A stretch of 64,000 nucleotides of DNA from contig QEOQ01000519.1 of assembly GCA_010279815.1 (NCBI GenBank), positions 254,171-318,170 on the forward strand, in the 5' to 3' direction. Position numbers and translations under genes: made by a program. Source of the DNA: Brachionus plicatilis. Its lineage: Eukaryota > Rotifera > Eurotatoria > Ploima > Brachionidae. Positions within the stretch are counted from its first letter, which is position 1, and each line of letters starts with the position of its first letter. Below the pieces are notes generated by a model, which was not told where the DNA came from, searched no databases, and saw only the letters and a program-made list of their open reading frames with translations. Shown here in pieces: positions 55,401 through 64,000 of the stretch.

Positions 55401-57703
55401 TGAGAAATAAATTGATAAAAAATATGGATGAAATTGATAAGGAATTTGTTATTGAAAATTTGTCTGCTCTGTACACTAGATTAGATTCACATTGGAACAC
55501 CATAAGCAGCACTGGCAAAAATATTTTCAATTGTAAAGACTTGGAAGAGTTGAAAATTCGAAATGAAATATCTGCAATATCCCATGAAATTTTTGAAAAA
55601 TACCGAACAAATTTGAATAAGGAAATTGATGAAAAAATTTACAAAATAATCGACGATTTTAAACAAAATCAAAAATTTGATAGCAATAGTGAGAAGAAAT
55701 GCAGCCAAGATATCATTAGACTAATAAGTGATACCAAAGGAAATGTTGATCAACAATTTGACTCTCAAACAAATATGTCTTTTTATTCAAAAGCAATTAA
55801 AGATGAGTATAAAAATTTATTATCTTATCAATTTAAATGGATAGAAGATTTAAGTATTCGCAGGCTAAATGAAAATTGTATTTGTCTCAAAAATATGCAT
55901 GAGTTTAACAATGCCAATGAAAATACTATTAAGCAAATAAATGATTTATTGAGCACAAATATGAATCAAAATGAAGCAGCCTTGATTGATGAGGTTACTA
56001 AACGATTAAATGGAATTGAAAAAGAAAATAATGATAAACTGAAATTGGTGGTCAAATCTATAGAAAATATTACTGACGAAATCGAAAGATTATTTAATAA
56101 TAATTTACAATTAATTCGTTTCAAAAATAATAAATTGAATGGAATAGAAAATAGACTAAATTTAATTGATTATTACAATAGTAAACTGAATGATAATTCA
56201 ATAAATCTAGAGGATTATGGACAAGATTGGTCAGAGCCTTTTGAAAAAATAAAATATGAGATCAAAAATATATCTTCGAGTAAACAAAAAAAGAAACAGT
56301 TTGTAGAAGAATGGTGCGAAAATTTAATAATTGATTTTGACAATCGCTTTTTAAATAATTCAAGTATCTTTCATGTTACTGAAGGATTTATTAGTGATAT
56401 TCTTATTTTTCTGAATTCTTCTCTTTCTCATCCTGATTCAATAGTTAACAAATATAATTTAAATTTTGGTAAATTATTTAATGCATTAATTAAGCACTTT
56501 CTTTTTTTGGTTGTCAAAAAAAGTGACGAAATTCAAAAATCAAATCTCAAGAAGGAAAAAGAAAAATATGAAAATCAGAAAAAGGAATTAATTGAAAAAA
56601 CAAAGATAACTTATATGCTTAAAAATGACTCCAAAAAGCTTGGTTTATCAATAGCTGAAGATTTTATTAGTAAATTATTCCAAAATTTGATTCAAACTGA
56701 GACTTTGTCAATAACAAATTCGTGCAAAGAAAAAATAAATGAAAAATTTAAAACACCAAACGAATTGATTGAACATGCTTTTAAAATGAGCTTTGGAGCA
56801 TGCAATTATGACCAAGTATTCAAATATGTGATTGATGTCAACAGATATTGCAAAGAAGTTTGCTTTGAAAATATAAAAGACGATTTGAAAATTCTTATAC
56901 TTAATGATCAAATGAAAATTAAAAATTTGTATTTTCAATTTTTGGAATTTTTGAAAAGTTTTCATCTCACAAACGATATTTCATCTTGTAGTCAATTTTT
57001 TCAAAATTTGATGGATGAAGCCAAAAAAGTAAATGAATCATTAGCTTATCTATTCAAAGTAAAGAACTCTATAATTGGAACACAAATTAAAGATAAGGAT
57101 TTATTTGTTTCGGGTTTTAAGGAATCTATTGGAAAATTTTATGAGCAAATTGAGATAAAATTTAAAAAATTTGATGAGGATTTGGATGAAAAATGCAAAT
57201 CCAAAATCATAGATTATATAGATGTCTATCTTGGATGTAGTGCAAGATGTCCATGCTGTGGATCCAAATGTCAGAATGCTAAAGGACATAAACGAGGTCA
57301 TTGCTCGAATTTTCACTCAATAGATGGTTTTTTTGGATGGGGAGAAAAAGACTCAAACAAAGTAATCACTTATTTTTGTTCGGAAGAAACAAAATTTAAT
57401 AATTCGATAATTACTTCGGATGACAAAAAATTTAAAAACTGTAAAGAATTCTTGAAAAAAAAGCATCCTGACTGGTTGTCTGATGTTCAAAAAAATTATG
57501 AAATGTATGGAAAAAATCCTAGAAATTCAGGAAATATAAAATTTAGAAATCAATCAATCAGAGCTTGGATGAATACTCGTAAACCTTTACTCAAAATATA
57601 CAACAGATTAGAGAAGGAGTATGATGATGAATGGATTTCAATGGAAGATAAAGAACGAATGTTAGAAGAAGACCACACTGCAAAGTGGAATTATGATTTT
57701 TGA
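52403..57703 (+). CDS. SAM-like / very large inducible GTPase (VLIG/URGCP)-like protein, four exons, about 1,714 aa
   Basis: Exons 52403-52490, 52547-52636, 52686-52772 and 52824-57703 join in frame (5145 nt). The first about 120 residues form one or two SAM-like repeats (LDDTIMEKFNESGMDLS, LDNSIIEKLLDDNISYDQFL, ending YGFKLGTTLKIKQKC). A helical and pseudo-GTPase-like region follows. Then comes the VLIG-type G domain: G1 GEQSSAKSSLLNSLFG (about residue 758, with Ala where most P-loops have Gly), GRCTVGIYMNF, and G3 ILDTEGLASIE (about 803). RDQLDR (about 868) may be the G4 region. A long helical segment ends in a Cys/His cluster (CPCCGSKCQNAKGHKRGHCS, about 1564) with ITYFCSEE after it, the characteristic end of VLIG/URGCP proteins. 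The 4.9-kb last exon is also typical of that family. Vertebrate members are interferon-induced; the role here is unknown. The start is the first ATG after an in-frame stop at 52337, but an upstream exon is possible because an acceptor-like tactag lies at 52365-52370. Confidence 0.86.
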
Positions 57704-57732
57704 AATTTTATCATATAATTTAGCTTTTTTGA

Positions 57733-57738
57733 AATAAA
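57733..57738 (+). terminator. Polyadenylation signal of the VLIG-like gene
   Basis: AATAAA 30 bp after the stop codon. Confidence 0.6.
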
Positions 57739-57928
57739 ATTTAAAAAAATGATATGATTTTTATTTCAAATATGTTTTTTTCTCAGCAAAAGTAAATTTT
57801 AATTATAAAAATCATATTTCAAAATGTTAATAATACCTTAATTTCATTGATAAATTAAGAAAAAAACAATTTTTTAATGTATTACAAAAAAAAAACAAAA
57901 TTATTTTAATATTAAATTTAAGATAAGT

Positions 57929-57960
57929 AGTTCTATGATGTAACGGTTAGCACTCTGGAC
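57929..57960 (+). pseudogene. tRNA-Gln relic (5' half)
   Basis: The upstream motif aaatttaagataagt and the first 32 bases of the tRNA (with two changes) are present, ending at cactctggac. It is about 8 kb from the rest of the family. Confidence 0.8.
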
Positions 57961-58204
57961 TAAATCTGTAAAAATGGGTGATTTTCTCAATTGACGTAAA
58001 TTAAGGTAAAGGTGAATTTTTTATTACTCAAAATTACCTTTTATTACATTTTTTTACAATATTTCGTGTAAAATTATGTTATTATATGTAAAAAAATGTA
58101 AGATTTCAAGTTGTGAAAAAAATTTTAGAAAACTTAAAAATTTATTAAAAATCAAATTTTCGTCTCAAAAATTGCAATTTTTTGGCTGTAAGCATTTTTG
58201 TTGT

Positions 58205-58315
58205 GTTTTACTTGAAATGATGCAATTTTATGTAATCTTACATTTATTTACGTAAAATTACGTAAAATGATGTAATATTACCCATTCTGCGGTTTAAAGT
58301 ACAACATTGTAATTT
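58205..58315 (+). repeat. ACGTAA-word repeat, copy 2
   Basis: Shares cgtaaaatgatgtaatatta and the following tctgcggtttaaagta with 1086-1222. Confidence 0.65.
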
Positions 58316-58648
58316 GAAAAAATAAGCTTCTCTTTTTTTATTCATTTTAAAAAGATATATTTAAAAAGATAATTTTTTGTGATAATTTTTTGCAGCCTTG
58401 TTTTAAAGTCAAAAGTTTAAGTCGAAGCATAGACAGACGGTCAAACGTCAATATTAGAATTCGCTTTAAAAATTATATGTTCAATTTGTTGAATGAGATT
58501 TTTCATCTCTTAGTTATATCAGTCGTTCTCATCGATTAAAGATGAACTGAAAAAATTTAGATCTTCAGAGTTTACTATTTGATAAAAAAATTTTAAAAGT
58601 CAGAATAAAGTTTGATTTTCATTTTGTTATATAGCTTCAATAAAATTA

Positions 58649-58776
58649 CAGTGAATTCTCGATTATCGAGACTCGTTTTTACGTGTAAAAGGATTTAAAA
58701 AATTCGGGAAACAAAAATTTATATAAAAAGTCTCGAGTCTCGATAATCATGGGTCTTGATAATCGAGAATTCACTG
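58649..58776. mobile_element. Pogo/Tigger-like MITE, 128 bp, TA target duplication
   Basis: The ends are perfect inverted repeats (CAGTGAATTCTCGATTATC... and its complement) flanked by TA on both sides (58647-58648, 58777-58778). The CAGT start, the ctcgattatcgag palindromic ends and the TA duplication fit pogo/Tigger elements of the Tc1/mariner superfamily. The interior is short and non-coding, with another inverted tctcgagtctcgataatc. Confidence 0.85.
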
Positions 58777-59225
58777 TACATGTTTATGATAGTTGCTGAG
58801 GTTTTTTTTATATTTTTGGAAACTTTTCTGAATTAATCTAATTAAGACAAAGTTGTATAAAGAAATTATTTATAGCGTTTTTACGAAAATCCCATAATTA
58901 GCAAAATTATGAAAGTTAGAGAATTTTTTAAGTAAACCTACGTAATTTTACACTTGTATTCGTCGCGAAGGATACGTTATTTTCGAAAAATTACGTATAA
59001 CATTATATTAAAAAAAACAAAAATGTGTTTTTTGGTAAAAAATAAAGTGATTTTCTGTTCAAAATTTTGAATTATAGATGAACGATTATCTATTTTTAGG
59101 ATAAAATTTATTTATCAAGTGTAATCAAATTAAATTTACCAAAAAACTCATTTTTTGATCATTAGTATTTTGGAACAATTTCATCTAAATTATTTAATTT
59201 GATGTTTAAACATTGTTTAAATACT

Positions 59226-59733
59226 AAATTTATGGCAACTTGAAGTTCATGATCATTATTAAATGATCAAAATTTAATTAATTAAAATTTTAATAAAAAT
59301 GATGAAACTAGATTTTTTTATTTTTTTTTAGATTAAACATAAAATGTTTATTATTTTAATTAAAAGAAAACAAATATTTTTTTTTCTAATTGACCTTTAA
59401 TTGACTCTTCTAAAATCTTTATTTGAAAAGTTTAAAGAAAAATTTAAAATCGACATTAAGGTATCCAAATTATGACTTTAAATGATATTTTTATATTAAT
59501 TAAAATATGTGACGACGAAACAAAGTTAAATTTTGTATTGCAAAATTTCAAAATATTGATTAAGAATTTTATTTACTTCAGAAGAAAATTCATATAATTT
59601 TGTATCTAATTATAGATTAAACAAATAATGTTTAAAAAATTGATATAAAAATACCTTTTTATTTAAATCAAAGACTAAAAATTTTGATTTGGAATTTACA
59701 TTTGATCATGAACTTCAATTTGCCAAATTTATC
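59226..59733. mobile_element. Putative foldback element (relative of 50545-50906)
   Basis: aaatttatggcaacttgaag plus ttcatgatca at the left end is inverted at 59702-59733. The end sequence resembles that of the foldback element at 50545. It ends about 50 bp before the assembly gap. Confidence 0.55.
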
Positions 59734-59783
59734 TATTATGAATTTTTTGTTGAATAACAGGAAAAAATAAAATTGTAAATATT

Positions 59784-60735
59784 NNNNNNNNNNNNNNNNN
59801 NNNNNNNNNNNNNNNNNNNNNNNNNNNNNNNNNNNNNNNNNNNNNNNNNNNNNNNNNNNNNNNNNNNNNNNNNNNNNNNNNNNNNNNNNNNNNNNNNNNN
59901 NNNNNNNNNNNNNNNNNNNNNNNNNNNNNNNNNNNNNNNNNNNNNNNNNNNNNNNNNNNNNNNNNNNNNNNNNNNNNNNNNNNNNNNNNNNNNNNNNNNN
60001 NNNNNNNNNNNNNNNNNNNNNNNNNNNNNNNNNNNNNNNNNNNNNNNNNNNNNNNNNNNNNNNNNNNNNNNNNNNNNNNNNNNNNNNNNNNNNNNNNNNN
60101 NNNNNNNNNNNNNNNNNNNNNNNNNNNNNNNNNNNNNNNNNNNNNNNNNNNNNNNNNNNNNNNNNNNNNNNNNNNNNNNNNNNNNNNNNNNNNNNNNNNN
60201 NNNNNNNNNNNNNNNNNNNNNNNNNNNNNNNNNNNNNNNNNNNNNNNNNNNNNNNNNNNNNNNNNNNNNNNNNNNNNNNNNNNNNNNNNNNNNNNNNNNN
60301 NNNNNNNNNNNNNNNNNNNNNNNNNNNNNNNNNNNNNNNNNNNNNNNNNNNNNNNNNNNNNNNNNNNNNNNNNNNNNNNNNNNNNNNNNNNNNNNNNNNN
60401 NNNNNNNNNNNNNNNNNNNNNNNNNNNNNNNNNNNNNNNNNNNNNNNNNNNNNNNNNNNNNNNNNNNNNNNNNNNNNNNNNNNNNNNNNNNNNNNNNNNN
60501 NNNNNNNNNNNNNNNNNNNNNNNNNNNNNNNNNNNNNNNNNNNNNNNNNNNNNNNNNNNNNNNNNNNNNNNNNNNNNNNNNNNNNNNNNNNNNNNNNNNN
60601 NNNNNNNNNNNNNNNNNNNNNNNNNNNNNNNNNNNNNNNNNNNNNNNNNNNNNNNNNNNNNNNNNNNNNNNNNNNNNNNNNNNNNNNNNNNNNNNNNNNN
60701 NNNNNNNNNNNNNNNNNNNNNNNNNNNNNNNNNNN
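59784..60735. other. Assembly gap (952 N)
   Basis: Unresolved bases. Nothing can be said about the content. The left flank is repetitive, which may be why the assembly broke here. Confidence 1.
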
Positions 60736-61191
60736 ATCAAAGTGATGTTTTTTTAAGTTTCTCCGAAAATTTTATACTTTTTTTAATCCTTATTTTTATA
60801 AAATATAAAATATCGGATTCTTTAATTTCGTAGAAATCTTTTTCAATATTTAAAAATTTTTGGTTTCAATTTTTTATTTTATTTTTAGTTTGATTAAAGG
60901 AAATTTAAAAGAAAAATTACTTAAAATTTAAAAAGAGAAAATATTAAGAAATATTTCTTTAAATGTAATCTTTGTTTAAAAATTGAGTTAAATTATTTGA
61001 TAGATTTCAAGATTTTTAAATTTTAATTAAACTATTGTTTGGCAATTTCATATTGTGCCAAGGAAGAACTTGATAAGAAAAAAAAATTTAAATTTTCAAT
61101 TTTTTTAAATAAGCCAATTTGTTAAGATAATTTCTAAATCAAAATTAAAATTTGAATTTTATTTATTTAATAAAACGAAAAAATAAATGAG

Positions 61192-61199
61192 TATAAATA
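61192..61199 (+). promoter_or_regulatory. TATA box of JMJD6
   Basis: TATAAATA 66 bp upstream of the start codon, with transcription expected to begin near 61222-61230. Confidence 0.65.
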
Positions 61200-61257
61200 C
61201 AAGCACTCTACCAAAAATAATTCAGCTCTTTAAAAATACTGAAAAATTTCGTCAACC

Positions 61258-62713
61258 ATGAGCCACGAAAATGGAACAAGTAGCAAACGTTTTTATAAAC
61301 GTATCAACTCAATAAAACGAAAAGCTCGATCTGGTAGTTAATTTGTCTTTTTCTTTATTTTTAAATGTAAAACTTTTGTTTTTCCTCTAAGAACTCAAAA
61401 CAGATGAAGAGTGGCACAAGTACAATTATTACAAAAAATTTGACTTATCAATTGAAAATTTACCTGACAATATAGACCGAATTAAACTAAGCAAAGTGCC
61501 ATTGGAAGAATTTATAGAAAAATATGAACAACCATACAAACCATGCATCATAACCGATGCCCAAAAAGATTGGCTGGCAAAAGAAAAGTGGACTCTAGAT
61601 GTAAGACTTTTTCTTTGCCAATAGTTTTCTTACAGTTTCTTTATGCAGAAATTAGAAAAGAAGTTTAGGAATAAATATTTTAAAATAGGCGAAGACGATG
61701 AAGGATACTCAGTAAAGCTTAAGATGAAATATTATCGTAATTATATTGAAAAAAATATTGATGACTCACCACTTTATTTATTTGAGAGCAGTTTTGGCGA
61801 GCATCCCAAGAAAAAAAAACTCCTAGATCACTACACAGTTCCGCCATATTTTCAAGAGGACCTATTCCAATATGCTGGTGAGAAAAAGCGTCCGCCATAC
61901 AGATGGTTTGTTCTTGGCCCAGAACGGTCAGGCACTGGTATTCACATAGACCCATTAGGCACAAGTGCATGGAACGCTCTGGTCTATGGCCACAAACGAT
62001 GGGTTCTTTTTCCAACAAACACGCCCAAAGAGCTGCTAAAGGTGACCCGTTCTGAAGGCGGAAAACAAGCAGATGAAGGAATCACTTGGTTCAAAATTGT
62101 TTATCCAAGAGTTAAGTCAAGCGCATGGCCTGAAGAGTTCAAGCCAATCGAGTGTGTTCAGGGCCCGGGAGAGACTATTTTTGTTCCCGGGGGTTGGTGG
62201 CATGTTGTTCTCAATCTGGACTTGACCGTCGCTGTCACTCAAAACTACTGTTCTACACAAAATTTTCCTGTTGTATGGCACAAAACTATACGCGGACGAC
62301 CTAAATTGGCAAAAAAATGGTACCGCACATTAAAAGTAAAAGAATTTAAACAATTTTTTTTCTATGAAAAATTTTTAAATGAATTAATTTAGAAAATAAG
62401 GCCCGATCTTATAGAAGTAGCAGACAAAATTGATCCTAATATGGATATAGGTGTTCAGTCAGACAGTTCTTCGGACAGTTCGAGCAGTAGCAGTAGTGGT
62501 AGTGAGAGTGAGAGTGAAAGTGAGTCCGAGTCGGACAAGAGTGATGAAGAGAATGTGAAATCGCCAAAAAAGTTAAAAAATTCGACTAATGCAATCTGCG
62601 ATGTCGATCAATCGAATGCTAAAAAACGAAAAATTGAAAATGAACAAAATTGTGCCGTAAAAAATTCTATTCTTAACAGAGAACATAACAGTAATCGATG
62701 TTATAAATCTTAG
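61258..62713 (+). CDS. JMJD6: JMJD6, JmjC Fe(II)/2-oxoglutarate oxygenase, four exons, 430 aa
   Basis: JMJD6 is a nuclear JmjC oxygenase that hydroxylates lysines in splicing factors such as U2AF65 and also affects transcription pausing; arginine demethylation has been proposed. Exons 61258-61333, 61392-61600, 61649-62335 and 62393-62713 join in frame (1293 nt). Colinear family blocks are [77 protein letters not shown] and [16 protein letters not shown]. The iron ligands are His194, Asp196 and His280, and the 2-oxoglutarate lysine is Lys211, each seven positions after the human residues (187, 189, 273, 204). The last exon carries the poly-serine tract (about residues 345-360) and an acidic Ser/Glu run, also a hallmark of JMJD6. 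All catalytic residues are present, so the enzyme should be active. Length is close to the human 403 residues. Confidence 0.97.
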
Positions 62714-62728
62714 GGACAAAATTTATAC

Positions 62729-62734
62729 AATAAA
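62729..62734 (+). terminator. Polyadenylation signal of JMJD6
   Basis: AATAAA 16 bp after the stop codon; a second AATAAA lies at 62777-62782. Confidence 0.55.
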
Positions 62735-62789
62735 AAAGATTTATTTTTTAATTATTTTATTGTAATGTTAAACTCAAATAAAAATTAAT

Positions 62790-64000
62790 TTTAATAATTC
62801 TATTTTTATTCTTATTTTATTCTTCCTCGTTTTTCTAACAAAATATAATTTTGGATTAATAAGTATAAGGAGTAATGTGAAATTTGAATACAAATTGAAC
62901 AAAAACAAAACATCAATAAGATTTAAACTGACAGTTGATTTGATTAACTCAAAAAAAAAGAAAATAAATATTTTATTTCATGTAATAAAGTTTTTTGTAG
63001 TATGTTGCAGTTGAAGTATTTTTTTTAATATTTTTTATTAGCTTTAATTTTTATTCATCAAAAAAGGAAGAATTTGTGTTCAATTTGCATTAAAAATTAT
63101 AAGGAAATTAAAAATACATTTGTCTATTTTTTTTTTATTTTTACTCTGAAGGAGCATTTGATCGGTACAATTATTCAATACAAAAAATTTAAACATCTCA
63201 AAATGACTTCTTAACTCCAAACTACAAATAAGAAGACAGATAATAAAATTAAAAAAAACTTTAGCATATTCATAAAAAAGGAATCTCAGGGTAAATCCAG
63301 AGAATGCATTCTTGGGAATCCAAGTGAAGATACGCTAGAAGATGCTGAACCAAATCATTATTGTACAAATGGTTGCAGTAAAAAATAATACATTTGCTGT
63401 GTTTTTTTTAATTGTTCAATTTGTAATAAAAAAAATTATTTTTTTTTATATTTGAGATCAATTCATTTAATTATGTTAATTTTTATTTAATAAATTACAT
63501 TAGATTTAAATTAGATATTGTCATAATAATTTGTTATTTTTTAGTTCAATTTGTGGTGACTTTTATTAAATTTGTTATTGAAAAATATTAAGAGTATAAT
63601 TAAATTTTAATTACCAAAAAATTTGTTAAATCATTAGATTTTTGAAAAAAAATATAAAAAGATTCTTATTAAAAATCCCTGAAATTATTTGTTTTACAAT
63701 ACAATAAAAATCAAATTTAAATACTTTAAAAAATATAAAAAAAGAAAAGTCAAAAAGTAGAATAAGATAATATAAAATAATTTTAATAATTGTAAATAGT
63801 GATTTATTTTTTAATAATAAATACGGAATATCTAAAATCGATCTCAGAATTCTTTTCATAAAACTTTTCATTACCGCTCCTAAGTTTTATTAAGCTACAA
63901 AAAGTCAAGTTGTTTTAATTATTAAAAAAAATAATGAAGTCGTCTATTTAAATCTATTACTTAATTTTCTCATTATATATTTTTGTTATCTTTTAATTAC
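62790..64000. other. AT-rich end of window, one possible small exon
   Basis: Mostly A/T runs. The only stretch with coding-like composition is 63215-63388. Confidence 0.45.
63215..63388 (+). CDS. Possible terminal exon or relic, 57 codons, unrecognised
   Basis: The open frame has no ATG. It encodes FSIFIKKESQGKSRECILGN and then PSEDTLEDAEPNHYCTNGCS before a stop at 63386-63388. The composition is mixed and acidic with three cysteines, unlike the Phe/Lys/Ile translations of the neighbouring AT-rich DNA. An acceptor-like ctcag sits at 63285-63289. It could be the last exon of a gene, a retrocopy relic or chance. Confidence 0.25.
   Translation, partial: LQTTNKKTDNKIKKNFSIFIKKESQGKSRECILGNPSEDTLEDAEPNHYCTNGCSKK

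Larger units (their letters stand above)
57740..61190. other. Intergenic repeats and an assembly gap
   Basis: No gene is seen. It contains a tRNA-Gln relic, ACGTAA-word repeats (57965-58315), a pogo/Tigger-like MITE (58649-58776), an element with inverted ends (59226-59733) and a run of N. Confidence 0.6.

Noticed and set aside
53569..57316. Minus-strand frames inside the giant GTPase exon
   Set aside because: Shadows of the coding strand; no independent features.
59736..60740. Long minus-strand open frame across the run of N
   Set aside because: It is translated from unresolved bases; only about ten real codons lie at each edge. It is an assembly gap, not a gene.

Overview
The window is nuclear DNA from an AT-rich invertebrate animal. 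Coding exons are separated by many short introns with ordinary GT/AG borders. Two genes have TATA boxes at the expected spacing, the protein-coding genes have AATAAA signals, and the tRNA genes are of animal type. Gene content (cyclin K, JMJD6, an axonemal dynein heavy chain, a very-large-GTPase-like protein, an SH2 protein) and the strong AT bias would suit a rotifer or another small-genome lophotrochozoan/gnathiferan. That placement is inference only; no species marker is present.

Layout. 1-404 (-): edge of an unrecognised, possibly secreted gene. 1.4-2.6 kb: 5'-truncated non-LTR retrotransposon (CR1/L2/Jockey-like RT). 3.2-4.9 kb: decayed Merlin-family DNA transposon with long inverted ends. 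5.9-8.2 kb (-): complete five-exon cyclin K gene carrying a 41-bp minisatellite in an intron. 8.8-10.1 kb: element with inverted ends and no recognised gene. 13.6-14.2 kb (+): single-exon SH2-only protein. 15.3-16.3 kb: decayed element with matching inverted ends. 16.5-48.8 kb (+): one axonemal dynein heavy-chain gene of nearly 60 exons. 44.6-49.6 kb: a local family of tRNA-Gln(UUG) genes, mostly inside the last dynein introns. 48.8-52.4 kb: repeat-rich spacer. 52.4-57.7 kb (+): four-exon gene for a SAM-like/VLIG-like giant GTPase. 57.9-60.7 kb: repeats and a 952-base assembly gap. 61.3-62.7 kb (+): complete four-exon JMJD6 gene. The remainder is AT-rich sequence without a recognised gene.

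The main discovery is in the dynein gene. Its reading frames look intact through nearly all of a full-length heavy chain (tail, linker, six AAA modules, stalk, microtubule-binding domain, C-terminal domain), yet the AAA1 site, the ATPase that powers known dyneins, has lost its P-loop lysine and threonine, its Walker B acidic pair and its sensor-I asparagine. AAA4 has also lost its P-loop, and AAA2 has lost Walker B. Only AAA3 keeps a complete nucleotide-binding site. This looks like a structurally conserved pseudo-motor dynein under selection rather than a decayed pseudogene.

The genes do not form a pathway. Cyclin K and JMJD6 both belong to transcription-elongation and RNA-processing biology, but they lie about 53 kb apart and nothing in the sequence links their expression.
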